DNA of 64,000 nt from Locusta migratoria (taxonomy: Eukaryota; Arthropoda; Insecta; Orthoptera; Acrididae), in NCBI GenBank assembly GCA_026315105.1, contig CM048750.1:162158549-162222548 (forward strand). Reading direction: 5' to 3'. Positions 22,263-31,841 of this stretch are shown one piece after another. The translations under genes were made by a program, and so were the position numbers. Below the pieces are notes generated by a model. It did not search any database. It had not been told where the DNA came from and was given only the letters and a program-made list of their open reading frames with translations. The number at the start of each line of letters is the position of its first letter. The stretch's first letter is position 1.

Positions 22263-22458
22263 GCCGGCCGCGGTGGCCGAGGGGACTGAGGCGCTCCAGT
22301 CACGGTCTGCACGGCCACTACGGTCGGGGGTTCGAATCCCTCCTCGAGCATGGATATTTGTGCTGTCCTAGTTCGTAAGTAGTTCATAAGTAGTTTGTAA
22401 GTTTAGGGACTGACGACTCCATAGTTAAGTCCCATAAGCTTAACAAACATTTGAACAT
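22263..22458 (+). mobile_element. SINE, A-type, inside the minisatellite
   Basis: A complete A-type copy with an exact 12-bp duplication, ttgacttgacta, at 22251-22262 and 22459-22470. The duplicated word is satellite sequence, so insertion followed array formation. Confidence 0.9.
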
Positions 22459-22735
22459 TTGACTTGACTAACAACTCCACAGACTTGATGAACAACTACA
22501 TGACTCAAGGGACAGCTCCACTGACCCTATGGAAAACCACTGACTTGACAAACAAGTCCACAAACTTGACAAACAGCTCCACTGATGCGACTAAGAATTC
22601 CACTGACTTGACAAACAACACTGACTCGATGAACAACTCCATTGACTCGACCAACACAGCAATAACTCGACAAACACTACAATGACTCGACAAACACTTC
22701 ATTGGCTCAATTAACAGCCTGTAACTCAATGCACA
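22459..22735. repeat. 21-bp minisatellite array, part 3
   Basis: The last degenerate units after the SINE, fading out near the word gcctgtaactcaatgc. Confidence 0.8.
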
Positions 22736-22899
22736 CTTTGCTGGTTTGGTGTGAACATGTTGTATCTGCCAGTATTTCGCTACAGACTAGGCATTCTTGT
22801 TTTGGACATGTGGCAGTGTTCCAAAATGATAGCTTCTGACGGGAGTGTGCCCACTGTCGGTGTTCCTTTGACAGAGTGTTTAGTGACAATACTATATGC

Positions 22900-23098
22900 G
22901 CCGCGGTGGCGTATCTGAGCGGTCTGAGGCGCCTCGCTGCGAAACACGTGGTTGATCGTCGTCGGAGGTTCGGGTCCTCCCTGGGGCATGGGTGCGTGCG
23001 TTGTCCTTAGGTTAGTTTACCTTAGTTTAAGTAGTTTGTAAGTTATGGACTTATGACCACGCAGTTTTGTCCGATAGATTTACAACGTTTGAACATTT
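22900..23098 (+). mobile_element. SINE, GC-type, with 13-bp target duplication
   Basis: Head gccgcggtggcgtatctgag, B box ggttcgggtcc, tail with TTATGACCACGCAG and the GTCC arm. Exact duplication caatactatatgc at 22887-22899 and 23099-23111. Confidence 0.9.
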
Positions 23099-23111
23099 CA
23101 ATACTATATGC

Positions 23112-23896
23112 AACACTACAATTACTGTTTTATATTTTGCAGCCATTATAGTTATAAAAATATCAATGAATGTACCCAAATAATTATATCTTGGCATGAC
23201 ACATAGGTGAGGAAATGTGGCATGAAAATTTAATTGCTTGGAAAAAAACCACGAGCCTTTACCTAAAATGAACACAATTGTGCTATAAATATATATTTTA
23301 TAATGAGAGCACTTAGTGACTTCCAACAAACTTGAAACATAATTTCAAACAATTATCAATCTTTTTCTAGATTACATGTTCTAACATGAGGAACTTTAAC
23401 CCATTTCTTAAGTAATAAGACATTTAAAACAATTTTGTAAATGGAATCCGGACTTTTACCGGTAGGATCGAGTCTGAATCCATCTTCAGACGATGTCATC
23501 TTGTGAGGCCGCTCAGAACAGGACGAGTTTTGATGTCGGTGAGTTACTTCGCGTGCGTTATTTACAGATTAAAATCGGCGCGCCTCGTTGAGACAAGCCC
23601 AGCTGTTGTGGCTGGGGAGCTGGTGTTCGTGGCGTCGGCGAGCAGCGGCTTCCTCAAGCGAGAGAGCGGTGCCTCTTGACAAAGGGCGCTGCCTGCGACG
23701 TGGCGTAATTGCTGGAAATGGAGCTGTCACGCGTCCACGCCGCGCCAGACGGACGGCCCCGCCCATGTCCCTACGCCGTGTTGCCGTCTTCAGCCCCCTA
23801 AGGTCTCAAGTCTTAGCGCTGATTTAAGAGAACCGGGGGACCATTAAAACCAGATGCCTCAAACAACGCTAGGAAAATGTTCAGGGTGAAAATATA
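23112..23896. other. Unassigned; decayed PLE-like repeat and GC-rich patch
   Basis: Around 23473-23505 the minus strand has CTGAAGATGGAT...ATCC without the following GAAA, a possible decayed hammerhead core. The stretch 23560-23770 is GC-rich with open frames but no domain. Nothing else is recognised. Confidence 0.35.
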
Positions 23897-24028
23897 CGAG
23901 GCGCGTCCAGAAAGTAAGTTCCGTTTAGTAATAAAATGAAATTGTACACAGATACAGAAGAAATTTTTATCGCACAATATTCTACAACTCTTTAACTACT
24001 TTTCCACATAACTGCCGAAATTTTGCAG

Positions 24029-24562
24029 GCATTTATCACACGTTTCATCGGCAGAACGCTTCGAAGATGCACCAGCTCCACCAAAGAGACTGCCTACATC
24101 ACACTTGTGCTTCCTCTCCTGGAGTACTGTTGCCCCTTGTGGGACCCTCACCAGGTGGGACTGACGGAAGACATCGAGAAGGTCCAGAGAAGGGCAGCTC
24201 GTTTTGTTTTATCAAGTTACGGGAGGGAAAGCGTCACGGAAATGTTGCAAGAATCGGGGTGGAAATCATTAAAAGAAAGACGTTATCCATTGCGGCGTGA
24301 TCTGTTTGCGAAGTTTCAATCAACGACTTTTAGTTCTGAATGTGAAAATATTTTGCTAGCACCCACCTACTTAGGGAGACATGACCATCCCAATAAAATA
24401 AGAGAAATCAGATCGAAAACGGAACGATTTAGGTGTTCTTTCTTCCCGCGCGCTATAAGAGAATGGAACGGTAGAGAAAAAGTTATAAAAGTGGTTAATA
24501 ATGAACCCTCTGCCAAGCACTTGAATGTGATTTGCAGAGTATCTATGTAGATGTAGATGTAG
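24029..24562 (+). mobile_element. LINE 3' end inserted in mariner
   Basis: It reads TFHRQNASKMHQLHQRD-type sequence in one frame and, in the productive frame, RFIGRTLRRCTSSTKETAYI, PLLEYCCPLWDPHQVGLTED and EKVQRRAARFVLSSYGRES; the frame is open for 175 codons. The 3' UTR ends with a CTCTGC (24508-24513) / GCAGAG (24534-24539) hairpin and a TGTAGATGTAG tail. It is 5'-truncated, and the target duplication is too short to call. The open frame suggests a young copy. Confidence 0.88.
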
Positions 24563-24564
24563 CG

Positions 24565-25660
24565 TGGCACCAGGTTTTCCATACATTCTTCGTAGAAATC
24601 TGCCGCCTGTGTCTTCAACCAGTTGGAAACAGTTTCTTTCAGCTCGTCGTCATTGGTGAAGTGATGACGACCAAGGAAAGGCTTGAGATGTAAGAACGGA
24701 TGAAAGTCACTAGGAGCGAGGTCAGGGCTGTACGGAGGATGGTCAAACACGTCCCAGCCAAATCCCTGTAGGAAGTTTTTCGTCACATTTGCAGTGTGTG
24801 TTCGTGCGTTGTCGTGAAGCAAAACAACACCTTTTGTCAACAGTCCGCGGCGCTTATTCTGAATTGAACGGCGCAATTTCCGAAGTGTCTCGCAATAAGC
24901 ATCTGCTTTGATTGTTTGACCACGCGGTAAGAAGTCAATGAGTAGGATGCCTTTCCAGTCCCAGAACACTGTGCACATCATTTTCCGAGGTGTCGTGGTT
25001 TGGTTCGGCTTTTCGGCTTTACCTTTGGTGGGGATGAAGTATGCTTCCATTCCATTGATTGCCGCTTACTCTCAGGGGTGTCGTAAGAAACCCAGGTTTC
25101 ATCTCCTGCGACTATCCGTGTAAAAATTCTTTGCCGCTTTCAGCATAATGGGTCAAAAACTCAAGTGCACTAGCCATCCGTTGTCTTTTGTGTTGCTTAG
25201 TGAGAATGTTTGGTACTCAACGTGAGCAAAGTTTACGGAATTTCAGTTGTTTGGTAACAATTTCATGCATCAGTGATTGTGAAATTTGGGGGAAGTCCAT
25301 AGCGAGAGCACTAATTGTAAACCGATCGTGAAATTTGGGGGAAGTCCATAGCGAGAGCACTAATTGTAAACCTACGGCTTTCCTGGATCTTGTCATCAAT
25401 CGTTTGAACCAGTTCTTCTGTAACCAAAGGTGGGCGCCCACTTCGTTCTTCATCGTACACATCACTACGCCCGCCATTGAACTGTCGTACCTATCTTCTC
25501 ACCATCGAATCACTCATCGCATTTGGTCCGTAAACATCGCAAATTTGACTATAAATTTCACTTGGTTTCACTTTCCTCGCATTCAGAAACCGAATCACCG
25601 ACCTGATTTCACAGGCGGCGGGATTTTCAATCAACGCCGACATGTCAAACAAGCACAACA
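24565..25660 (-). pseudogene. Mariner transposase, broken
   Basis: It begins MSALIENPAACEIRSVIRFL near 25660 (N-terminal helix-turn-helix region). After frame breaks, SALAMDFPQISQSLMHEI marks the second DNA-binding half (about 25217-25330). The catalytic domain follows: VFWDWKGILLIDFLP (first Asp, near 24960), LLHDNARTHT (second Asp, near 24820), and PPYSPDLAPSDFHPF (third Asp, near 24720), consistent with the mariner D,D34D arrangement. It ends near ECMENLVPRY, where the LINE interrupts. The enzyme would cut and paste the element at TA. The frame shifts and the tandem duplication make it inactive. Confidence 0.88.
25279..25372. repeat. 49-bp tandem duplication within mariner
   Basis: The segment starting gtgaaatttgggggaagtcc is present twice with a 49-bp period (from 25279 and from 25328). 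49 is not a multiple of 3, so it also shifts the transposase frame. Confidence 0.9.
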
Positions 25661-25806
25661 AAGCGTACGTAACTGACAGCGATCTCCAAACGGCGCACGT
25701 TCTTCTCCTTGATACACATCGTCTACAGCGCATGTGCGGAACTGCAATCGCAGCGCTGCAGCGGAGAGAAATTGAAACGGAAGTTGCTTTCTGGACGCGC
25801 CTCGTA

Positions 25807-26004
25807 TACTATGCTAGCAGAAAAATGCTTCAGTTTGAGCATAAAAAACCGCAAAATTGTTCAGTTTGAAAGACTGACAGAGAAATGGGAAACCATTTTG
25901 ATACGTTGTAGGATGATTCTCTAACGAGTTTCGAGCCGACTTCTGTTCCTTGAAATGCATAATATTGATGATTAAACAAGGTCGTTCGACTGTCATAAAT
26001 CTTT
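25807..26004. other. Unassigned spacer between mariner and SINE tail
   Basis: No gene or repeat is recognised. Confidence 0.4.
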
Positions 26005-26063
26005 GAAATGTTCAAATGTTTGTATAGCTTCTGGGACTTAACTACGGGGTCATCAGTCTCTAT
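26005..26063 (-). mobile_element. 59-bp tail-only SINE insertion
   Basis: On the minus strand it starts ATAGAGACTGATGACC and runs through the GTCCC arm to the acatttgaacatttc end. The exact duplication ataaatcttt lies at 25995-26004 and 26064-26073. It begins at the 5' edge of the tail hairpin. Confidence 0.85.
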
Positions 26064-26103
26064 ATAAATCTTTAAGCGTCCCAGAGTGAATGTTATTCTC
26101 GCA

Positions 26104-26296
26104 GCCGGCCGCGGTGGCCGAAGGGACTAAGGGGCTCCAGTCTCGGTCTTCACGGCCACTGCGGTCGGGGGTTCGAATCCCCCCTCGGGCATGGATATTT
26201 GTGCCGTCCTAGTTCGTAAGTAGTTCATAAGTAATTTGTAAGTTTAGGGACTGATGACCCCGTAGTTAAGTCCCACAGACTGTACAAACATTTTGC
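26104..26296 (+). mobile_element. SINE, A-type, with 10-bp target duplication
   Basis: A complete copy with an exact duplication tattctcgca at 26094-26103 and 26297-26306. It ends 13 bp before the Tc1 terminus at 26310. Confidence 0.9.
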
Positions 26297-27209
26297 TATT
26301 CTCGCAATACACTTGTCAAAAGAATTAGGGAATCAGTTGGGATATCTATTTTCTGAAGTATTGTCATCGCCAGAATGAACTAAATGGGTCACCGTCTTTC
26401 TGTCGGTTCTACGGAATGCAGACAACAACTGTATGGCAGACGACATAGTGGTAACAACAGAAAGTTGTTGCATAGAAGATTTGGTCTTGACTTGTGTTTA
26501 CTCTAACGAACGAATTACACAAGCAGTTGGGTTCAGATAGTGTAGTGAGCAGGTAGTGGAATGCAACAACAACGTGACTTACCCAAAGCTATGGCATGGA
26601 GAGCCATAGGAAAATTGTAAGTGGGACAGACAGAGTGAGACGAGGCTGCAGCTATTGTAGTGTCCCGAAGTTTAATATCCAGGACCTGCACGCAATTTCC
26701 GACAGCAAGAACCGTTAAAAGAAGGCAAGGCCAAGGTCATCCACGGATAACATCAGCAAGACGTGACCGTTACTTTCGATTAACGACCCGTCGAGACAGG
26801 AAGCTTAATACAAGGTAGCTGCAACGCACCCTCAGGCAATAACAGTCCGAAATCGCATTCGGGAATATGGTCTCTACCCATGGAGGTTTGTGGTGTGTGT
26901 TCCATTAAACCCACGACAACTTTTAGCCCGCAGAAACTGGGCGGAGGAACATCAGGTGCCGGCCGCGGTGGCCGAGGGGACTGAGGCGCTCCAGTCACGG
27001 TCTGCACGGCCCCTACGGTCGGGGGTTCGAATCCCCCCTCAGGCATGGATATTTGTGCCGTCCTCAGTTGTAGCTAGTTCATAAGTAGTTTGTAAGTTTC
27101 GGGACTGATGACCCCGTAGTTAAGTCCCATAGACTCTACAAACATTTGAAATTTTGCGTAAAATACTCTCGGTATTCTTGCCGCGTCAAATATGGGTAGG
27201 AACCCAAAC

Positions 27210-27240
27210 TTTCGACTATATCCTCCATAGTCGTCGTCAG
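27210..27240 (-). ncRNA. Hammerhead-ribozyme-like core, left PLE arm
   Basis: Minus strand: CTGACGA (27240-27234), a spacer C, a 6-bp stem GACTAT/ATAGTC (27232-27227 with 27219-27214), GAAA (27213-27210). It is in the sense orientation for the element. Confidence 0.55.
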
Positions 27241-27380
27241 GGGTAAAACTGACTGCCGTGAACTGGAGGCGTCCGTTTATATAACCAGGAGACGGCTTCT
27301 CATTGGCTAGCTTACGTCATAGTGGTAATGGCGCGTACTCGTGTGGTGCCATCTGACTACCTAGAATTTTCTAGCGCGCT

Positions 27381-28030
27381 CTATTCCGCGTTGTTAGTAG
27401 CGCCATCTCTCGCAGCAGGCGGTAATCTGCGGGAAGTACTAAAGGTTCTGGGAGCCAACCTCTGTTCCTTCTCCTTCTCCAGTGCTCGCTTCCATGCATT
27501 GCTAAGTGCATATCCGGAGTCTCTATTGATATTATTATCACATAATCTAATTTCAATCGCCTCCCTTTTGACAGAATCCCAGTAGTTGGAAGCGTGAGCC
27601 AGTACTCTCGTTTCTTCAAACAAAATGCGGTGTTTGTTTAACAGGCTGTGCTCAACCACCGCAGATTTTTCTAAATGCCTGTATTTCAGGTGACGCTGAT
27701 GTTCAACGCAGCGTTCAGAAACAGTTCTTATTGATTGCCCCACGTAATTTTTGCCACACTCGCACGGAATGCTGTATATTCCCGGCACTCTCAGACCGAG
27801 GTTGTCTTTGATGGATGGCATCATTTCTCTTATCTTCTTGGGAGGACGAAAGACAGGTTGGATCCCCTGCCTATTTAGGACTCTTCCGATTTTACTACTT
27901 GTTGCACCGCAGAATGGAAGCCGCGCGATGTGTTGGTCCTCTTGATTTATTGAAATAGCATCCTGTCTAGGTTTCCTCGACAGTGTGGACCTAATATCAC
28001 GGGAGGAATATCCATTCTTTCTGAAGACTT
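27381..28030 (-). CDS. PLE linker and GIY-YIG endonuclease, 5'-truncated
   Basis: The frame is open from the right arm at about 28030 to a stop at 27381, some 216 codons. It starts inside the element protein (KVFRKNGYSSRDIRSTLSR), passes VFRPPKKIREMMPSIKDN, and enters the endonuclease: PGIYSIPCECGKNYVGQSIR holds the GIY and YVG signature, followed by ERCVEHQRHLKYR, WDSVKREAIEIRLCDNNINR and an acidic-basic tail. The domain nicks target DNA for PLE insertion. No reverse transcriptase remains, so any protein would lack polymerase activity. An ATG at 27824 lies inside the domain and is unlikely to be the natural start. Confidence 0.82.
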
Positions 28031-28086
28031 TCTACGCGCCATTACCACTATGACGTAAGCTAGCCAATGAGAAGCCGTCTCCTGGT

Positions 28087-28122
28087 TATATAAACGGACG
28101 CCTCCAGTTCACGGCAGTCAGT
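28087..28122 (+). promoter_or_regulatory. TATA box and initiator in PLE arm
   Basis: tatataa at 28087-28093 is followed by tcagt at 28118-28122. The 33-base spacing from the first T to the A of tcagt fits an arthropod TATA-initiator core promoter. The same pair occurs inverted in the left arm and at 1824-1857 in another PLE. Confidence 0.5.
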
Positions 28123-28129
28123 TTTACCC

Positions 28130-28160
28130 CTGACGACGACTATGGAGGATATAGTCGAAA
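28130..28160 (+). ncRNA. Hammerhead-ribozyme-like core, right PLE arm
   Basis: CTGACGA (28130-28136), a spacer C, stem GACTAT (28138-28143) with ATAGTC (28151-28156), GAAA (28157-28160). It is the inverted partner of the copy at 27210-27240. It starts 10 bases after the A of the initiator-like word. Confidence 0.55.
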
Positions 28161-29109
28161 GCTTGGGCTCCTACCCATATTTGACGCGGCAAGAATACCG
28201 AGAGTATTTTACGCAAGAACTACGTCGCGAAAGACTTCGTACTCATATTTGAAATTTTGAATTTGAACATCAGGTTGGGAGTCGTTAGTAATGGTGCCGG
28301 AAACTGTTCACAGATGAGTCTTTTGTGTTCAGCCGGATAATCGTCCATCTGGAGAGAATGTGCTTGTGTGCAGGAAACATCACCATATCATGGTGGCGTA
28401 CAAATGGTATGGGCAACAGGCAGTATCGATGGATGTACGGGCCTCTGTGTTGTTCAAAATGGCGCTTTGACTACTTAAGGTATTGAGTCTACATCCTTCG
28501 TCTTTTGTTGTGCCCTACGGTAGTGCCATATGAGATGGGTTCCTTGTCGTGGATGACAATACTCGTCCTCACAGAGCTGCATTGGTGCACAAAATGCTTG
28601 AAGTTGAGGGAATTGAACAAATGGAATGGCCAGCTTGTTCTCCGGACTTAAACCAAATTGAGCATGTATGGGATGCACTTGGTAGACGCATTGCAGCAAG
28701 ACCATCACCTCCCACTACGGTTGCAGAGCTGGATATTGCCCTCGTGGAAGAATGGCCAAATATCTCTCAAAAGCTGATTGATAACATCATATTGTTGATG
28801 CCACGCAGGTATGAAACTGTACTGGCCGTCCATGGTGATCACATACCATATTAGAGAGCAATGATAATGACTTTTTTCACTATTATAATAGCCCCATAGT
28901 GTCCGTTCTAAGTAAATGTCATGCAAAACTAAAGCAATGAGTTGCGACAACAAAATATCGTACTGTATCACACAGAAATTACAACTGTAGCCAATATCTT
29001 AATAAAATTCATTACCATACTTGTACTGTGTATGATAACTCACTTGGTCCTTTAATTGTTTTGAGCAGGGTAGTTTTAAAACCGGGACTTCAATTTTCAT
29101 GGCGGCAGT

Positions 29110-29311
29110 AGTAAAGCCGTGCGCACTAAGGCGCCCACATACGGTGCGCGTGGCCGTTCGCTATCTTGGGTTCGAGTCCTCCCCTCGGGCATGGTTGTTT
29201 GTGTTGTTCTTAGTATAAGTTACTTTAAGTTAGTGTAAGTAGTTTGTAAGCGTAGGGATTAATGACCAACGTAGTGAAGTCCCTTAGGTTTAGAAACATT
29301 TGAACATTTGA
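29110..29311 (+). mobile_element. SINE, diverged A-type
   Basis: The head is poorly preserved (ccgtgcgcactaaggcgccc), the B box ggttcgagtcctcc is clear, the tail has GTTTGTAAGCGTAGGGATTA, a GTCCC arm and a doubled acatttgaac end. It abuts the LINE that follows. Confidence 0.75.
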
Positions 29312-30240
29312 ACAATTTTCCTGTTGGGGTGTAAACATTATGATATCCAATTCTCGTATATGTTAGCAGTTGCGAAGTACTGCCAGGCTCTCTACATCCA
29401 CATATATACTCCGGCACTCTAAATTTTCTCAACAGAATTTCTCGAAAATAGCGTCGTCTTTCCTCCAGCGATTCCCATTTCATTTCTCGAAACATTTCTG
29501 TGACGCTGGCGCATTGCTAGAACCTACCAGTAATGAACGTAGCTGCTCGCCTCTGAACTGCTTTCATGTCGTCCTTTGAACTGATCTGCTGCGGGTCCCA
29601 AACACTTGAGCCATACTGAAGACGTGGTTGTACAAGCGTTTTATACGTGGTCTGCTTTACAGATGAAGTACATCTTCCCAAAATTCTCCTAATAAACCAA
29701 AGTCGGCCGTCCGTCTTAGTCACAAATATACTCAAAGGTTCGTTGCATTTCATATCGCTCTGCATTGAACGACGCGACTGCATCAAGAAGCACACTACTA
29801 ATGCTGTATTCGAACATTATCATATTGTTCTTACTACACTTGTGCATCACCTTACATTTTTCCACATTTAGAGCTACCTGCCACTCTTCACACAAACTAG
29901 AAATTTTGTCTAAGTCATCTTGTGTACTATTACAGTCAAAGAAAGACGACACCCTCCCATACACCACAGCATCATAAGCAAACAACAGCAAATTACGAGT
30001 TACTCTGTCCATCATGTCATTTATGTTATAGATAGAAAATAATAGCAGTCCTATCACACTCCCCTGGGGCACGCCTGACGATACCCTCATCTCGGATAAT
30101 CACTTGCCATTGAGAACAACGTAGTGTGTTTTATTACTTAGTGACTCTACCAGCCAGTGTCAAATCTGTGATGTGATGAGTGCTATCGACAAGTATTCCT
30201 AGATTTCGGAAGGCTTGCGACACTTTACCTCACTATAGTT
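29312..30240 (-). mobile_element. LINE reverse transcriptase fragment, minus
   Basis: From 30190 leftward the minus strand encodes MRVSSGVPQGSVIGLLLFS, LLLFAYDAVVYGRV (the FADD box has decayed to FAYD near 30000), DDLDKISSLCEEWQVALNVE, then after breaks LGRCTSSVKQTTYKTLVQPR, VWDPQQISSKDDMKAVQRRA, and WESLEERRRYF. Motif order is that of a jockey/CR1-like LINE. The lost catalytic Asp and the shifts mark it as dead. It meets another LINE head to head at 30240. Confidence 0.82.
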
Positions 30241-30870
30241 TTCTACTCAAACTGCGTGCTTAAGGAATATCGTCAAAATTGTGCGATTGGATTCGTGATT
30301 TCCTGTCATAAAGGACACAGTATGTTGTAATTGACGGAAAGTCGTCGAGTAGAACTGAAGTGATATCTGGCGTTCCCCAGGAAAGTGTTGTAGGACCCCT
30401 ACTGTTCCTTATTTTTATAAACAATTTAGGAAACCATTTGAGTAACTCCGTTACACTGTTCGTGAATGATGCTGTCACTTATCGGTTAATAAAGTTACCA
30501 GAAGATCAAAAGCAAATGCAAAATGATTTAGATAAGATATCTGCATGGTGAAAAAAATGGAATTTGACCCTTAATAATGAGGAGTGTGAAGTCATACATA
30601 TGACCACTAAAAGAAGCCCGTTAAACTTTATTTGCACGAAAAAACAGTCAAAAGTACAGGCCATAAATTCAACTAAATACCTAGCAGTAAGAATTGTAAA
30701 CAACTTAAATTGGAAAGAACACGTAGAAAATATTGTAGGGAAAGCGAACCAAAGACTACGTTTCGTTGGCAGAACACTTAGAAGATGCAACAGTTCTACT
30801 ACAGAAAATGCCAATACGACCATTATGGGTCCTATTTTGCAGTATTGCTGCGCATTATTGTATCATATGT
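30241..30870 (+). mobile_element. LINE reverse transcriptase fragment, plus
   Basis: The plus strand encodes GVPQESVVGPLLFLIFINNL, then LFVNDAVTYRLI (FADD has become FVND near 30455), DLDKISAW, a stop, LNNEECEVIHMTTKRSPLNF, STKYLAVRIVNNLNWKEHVE and KANQRLRFVGRTLRRCNSST. It stops near 30870. A TGTAGATGTAG word at 30985-30997 resembles the family tail, so more of the 3' end may follow in altered form. Confidence 0.8.
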
Positions 30871-31113
30871 GACGCACTATTTGTGATATCTTTATTTACG
30901 TACAAGTTTTTGTAAGCCTATTATCTAACTATGTATATTTTCACTTAAAATATAGATAAACAGTTTACTTACGCAATTATGTGATGTTGTAGATGTAGCA
31001 CTCTTGTGTTAATTGTTCATTAAGGTAAAATTAACACTATAAATCATATGTGACGCACTATTTGTGATATCTTTATTTACGTAAAAGATTTTTAAGCCTA
31101 TTATCTCACTAGG
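30862..31113. repeat. Direct repeat, 70-bp copies 181 bp apart
   Basis: A segment starting atcatatgtgacgcactatt and including gcctattatct is present at 30862-30932 and again at 31043-31113 with few differences. Confidence 0.8.
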
Positions 31114-31830
31114 AGAATAAATAAGGATTGATTCAAGTTTCAGTGTTGATTTAGGTCGAAACAGGCACATATTTGCAAAAATTGAAGTTTTAAATAAAAT
31201 TTTATGTTCACTACTTTAATCAAGATTGATACTATTAAGAATTGTTAAATCACTTGTCTCATACTATCAAAATCACTACACTATTTGTAGTCGATTATAA
31301 ACCTTAATGTCATAGTGTTCTGTTACCTTGAAATTGTGTATTTGTAAAATTACATGGAAAATTAGAGAATTGTATATGTATTAGTCGTAGTTTTTCCAGA
31401 GAGATTATTTGAGATTTTTTTGCCGTTGTATAAAACTAGGTGACGTAGAACGGCTTAAGTTCTTCAGATTTTGGCTTGGTGGAGAGAGGACGTATTGACA
31501 GTGTCAGTCTGCTTTGCGTATAAATAGTCCAAAGCACTTGCTTGGATAGATATGTCAGTGTAAAAAGGGAATGTACTAAGATGGCGGCGCAAAGAGGAGT
31601 ATCCATTACTTGTGTTTACTGAAGTGTTTTGAAGTTTTATTAAATCCAGTGCTATTTTCAAAAGCTCATCGTCAGTTTTATTTATGAATTAACAGTGCTT
31701 CCTATGTTCCTGCATTTTAATCGGAAGCGAGAATCATACTCCATAGACCATGTTGCCCTTAACTTGGAATAGTTCCATATCGCGCAACTACAAATAGCGA
31801 GATATTGTAACAGGTCTACTCTGCCAATCA
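31114..31830. other. Unassigned AT-rich spacer
   Basis: No gene or repeat is recognised. Confidence 0.4.
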
Positions 31831-31841
31831 ACATTAAACAG

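Larger units (their letters stand above)
23897..25804 (-). mobile_element. Mariner-family DNA transposon, interrupted
   Basis: The left terminal repeat starts cgaggcgcgtccagaaagta at 23897 and the right one ends ctttctggacgcgcctcg at 25804, each next to a TA (23895-23896 and 25805-25806), the mariner target duplication. The repeats are about 29 bp. The minus strand encodes the transposase in pieces. A LINE (24029-24562) is inserted near the transposase 3' end, and a 49-bp tandem duplication (25279-25372) disturbs the N-terminal part. Confidence 0.9.
27157..28246 (-). mobile_element. Young Penelope-like element with inverted terminal arms
   Basis: It is flanked by an exact 13-bp duplication, atttgaaattttg (27144-27156 and 28247-28259). 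Arms of 181 bp (27157-27337 and 28033-28213) are inverted and differ at only about two positions. Each arm has a TATA box, a tcagt initiator and a hammerhead-like core. Between the arms the minus strand is open through the RT-endonuclease linker and the GIY-YIG domain; the reverse transcriptase itself is missing. About 33 extra bases lie outside the right arm. The near-identical arms and open frame indicate recent insertion. Confidence 0.88.
26958..28264 (+). mobile_element. SINE, A-type, interrupted by a PLE
   Basis: A complete SINE (26958-27156) whose 3' tail was invaded by a PLE; a few tail bases resume at 28260. The exact duplication gaacatcaggt lies at 26947-26957 and 28265-28275 and brackets both. 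It is inserted in the Tc1 transposase. Confidence 0.88.
26310..29070 (+). mobile_element. Tc1-like transposon holding a SINE and a PLE
   Basis: The left end cacttgtcaaaagaattagg follows TA (26308-26309). The right end, whose complement reads ccctgctcaaaacaatta, is followed by TA (29071-29072). The plus strand encodes the N-terminal DNA-binding segment (RNRIREYGLYPW, RQLLARRNWAEEHQ, about 26840-26955). After the insertions come catalytic-half pieces (FTDESFVFSRI near 28310) and DDNTRPHRAALVHKMLEVEG with MEWPACSPDLNQIEHVWDAL (28552-28700). Stops and shifts abound. Removing the 1.3-kb nested insertion would leave an element of about 1.4 kb, a normal Tc1 length. Confidence 0.85.
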
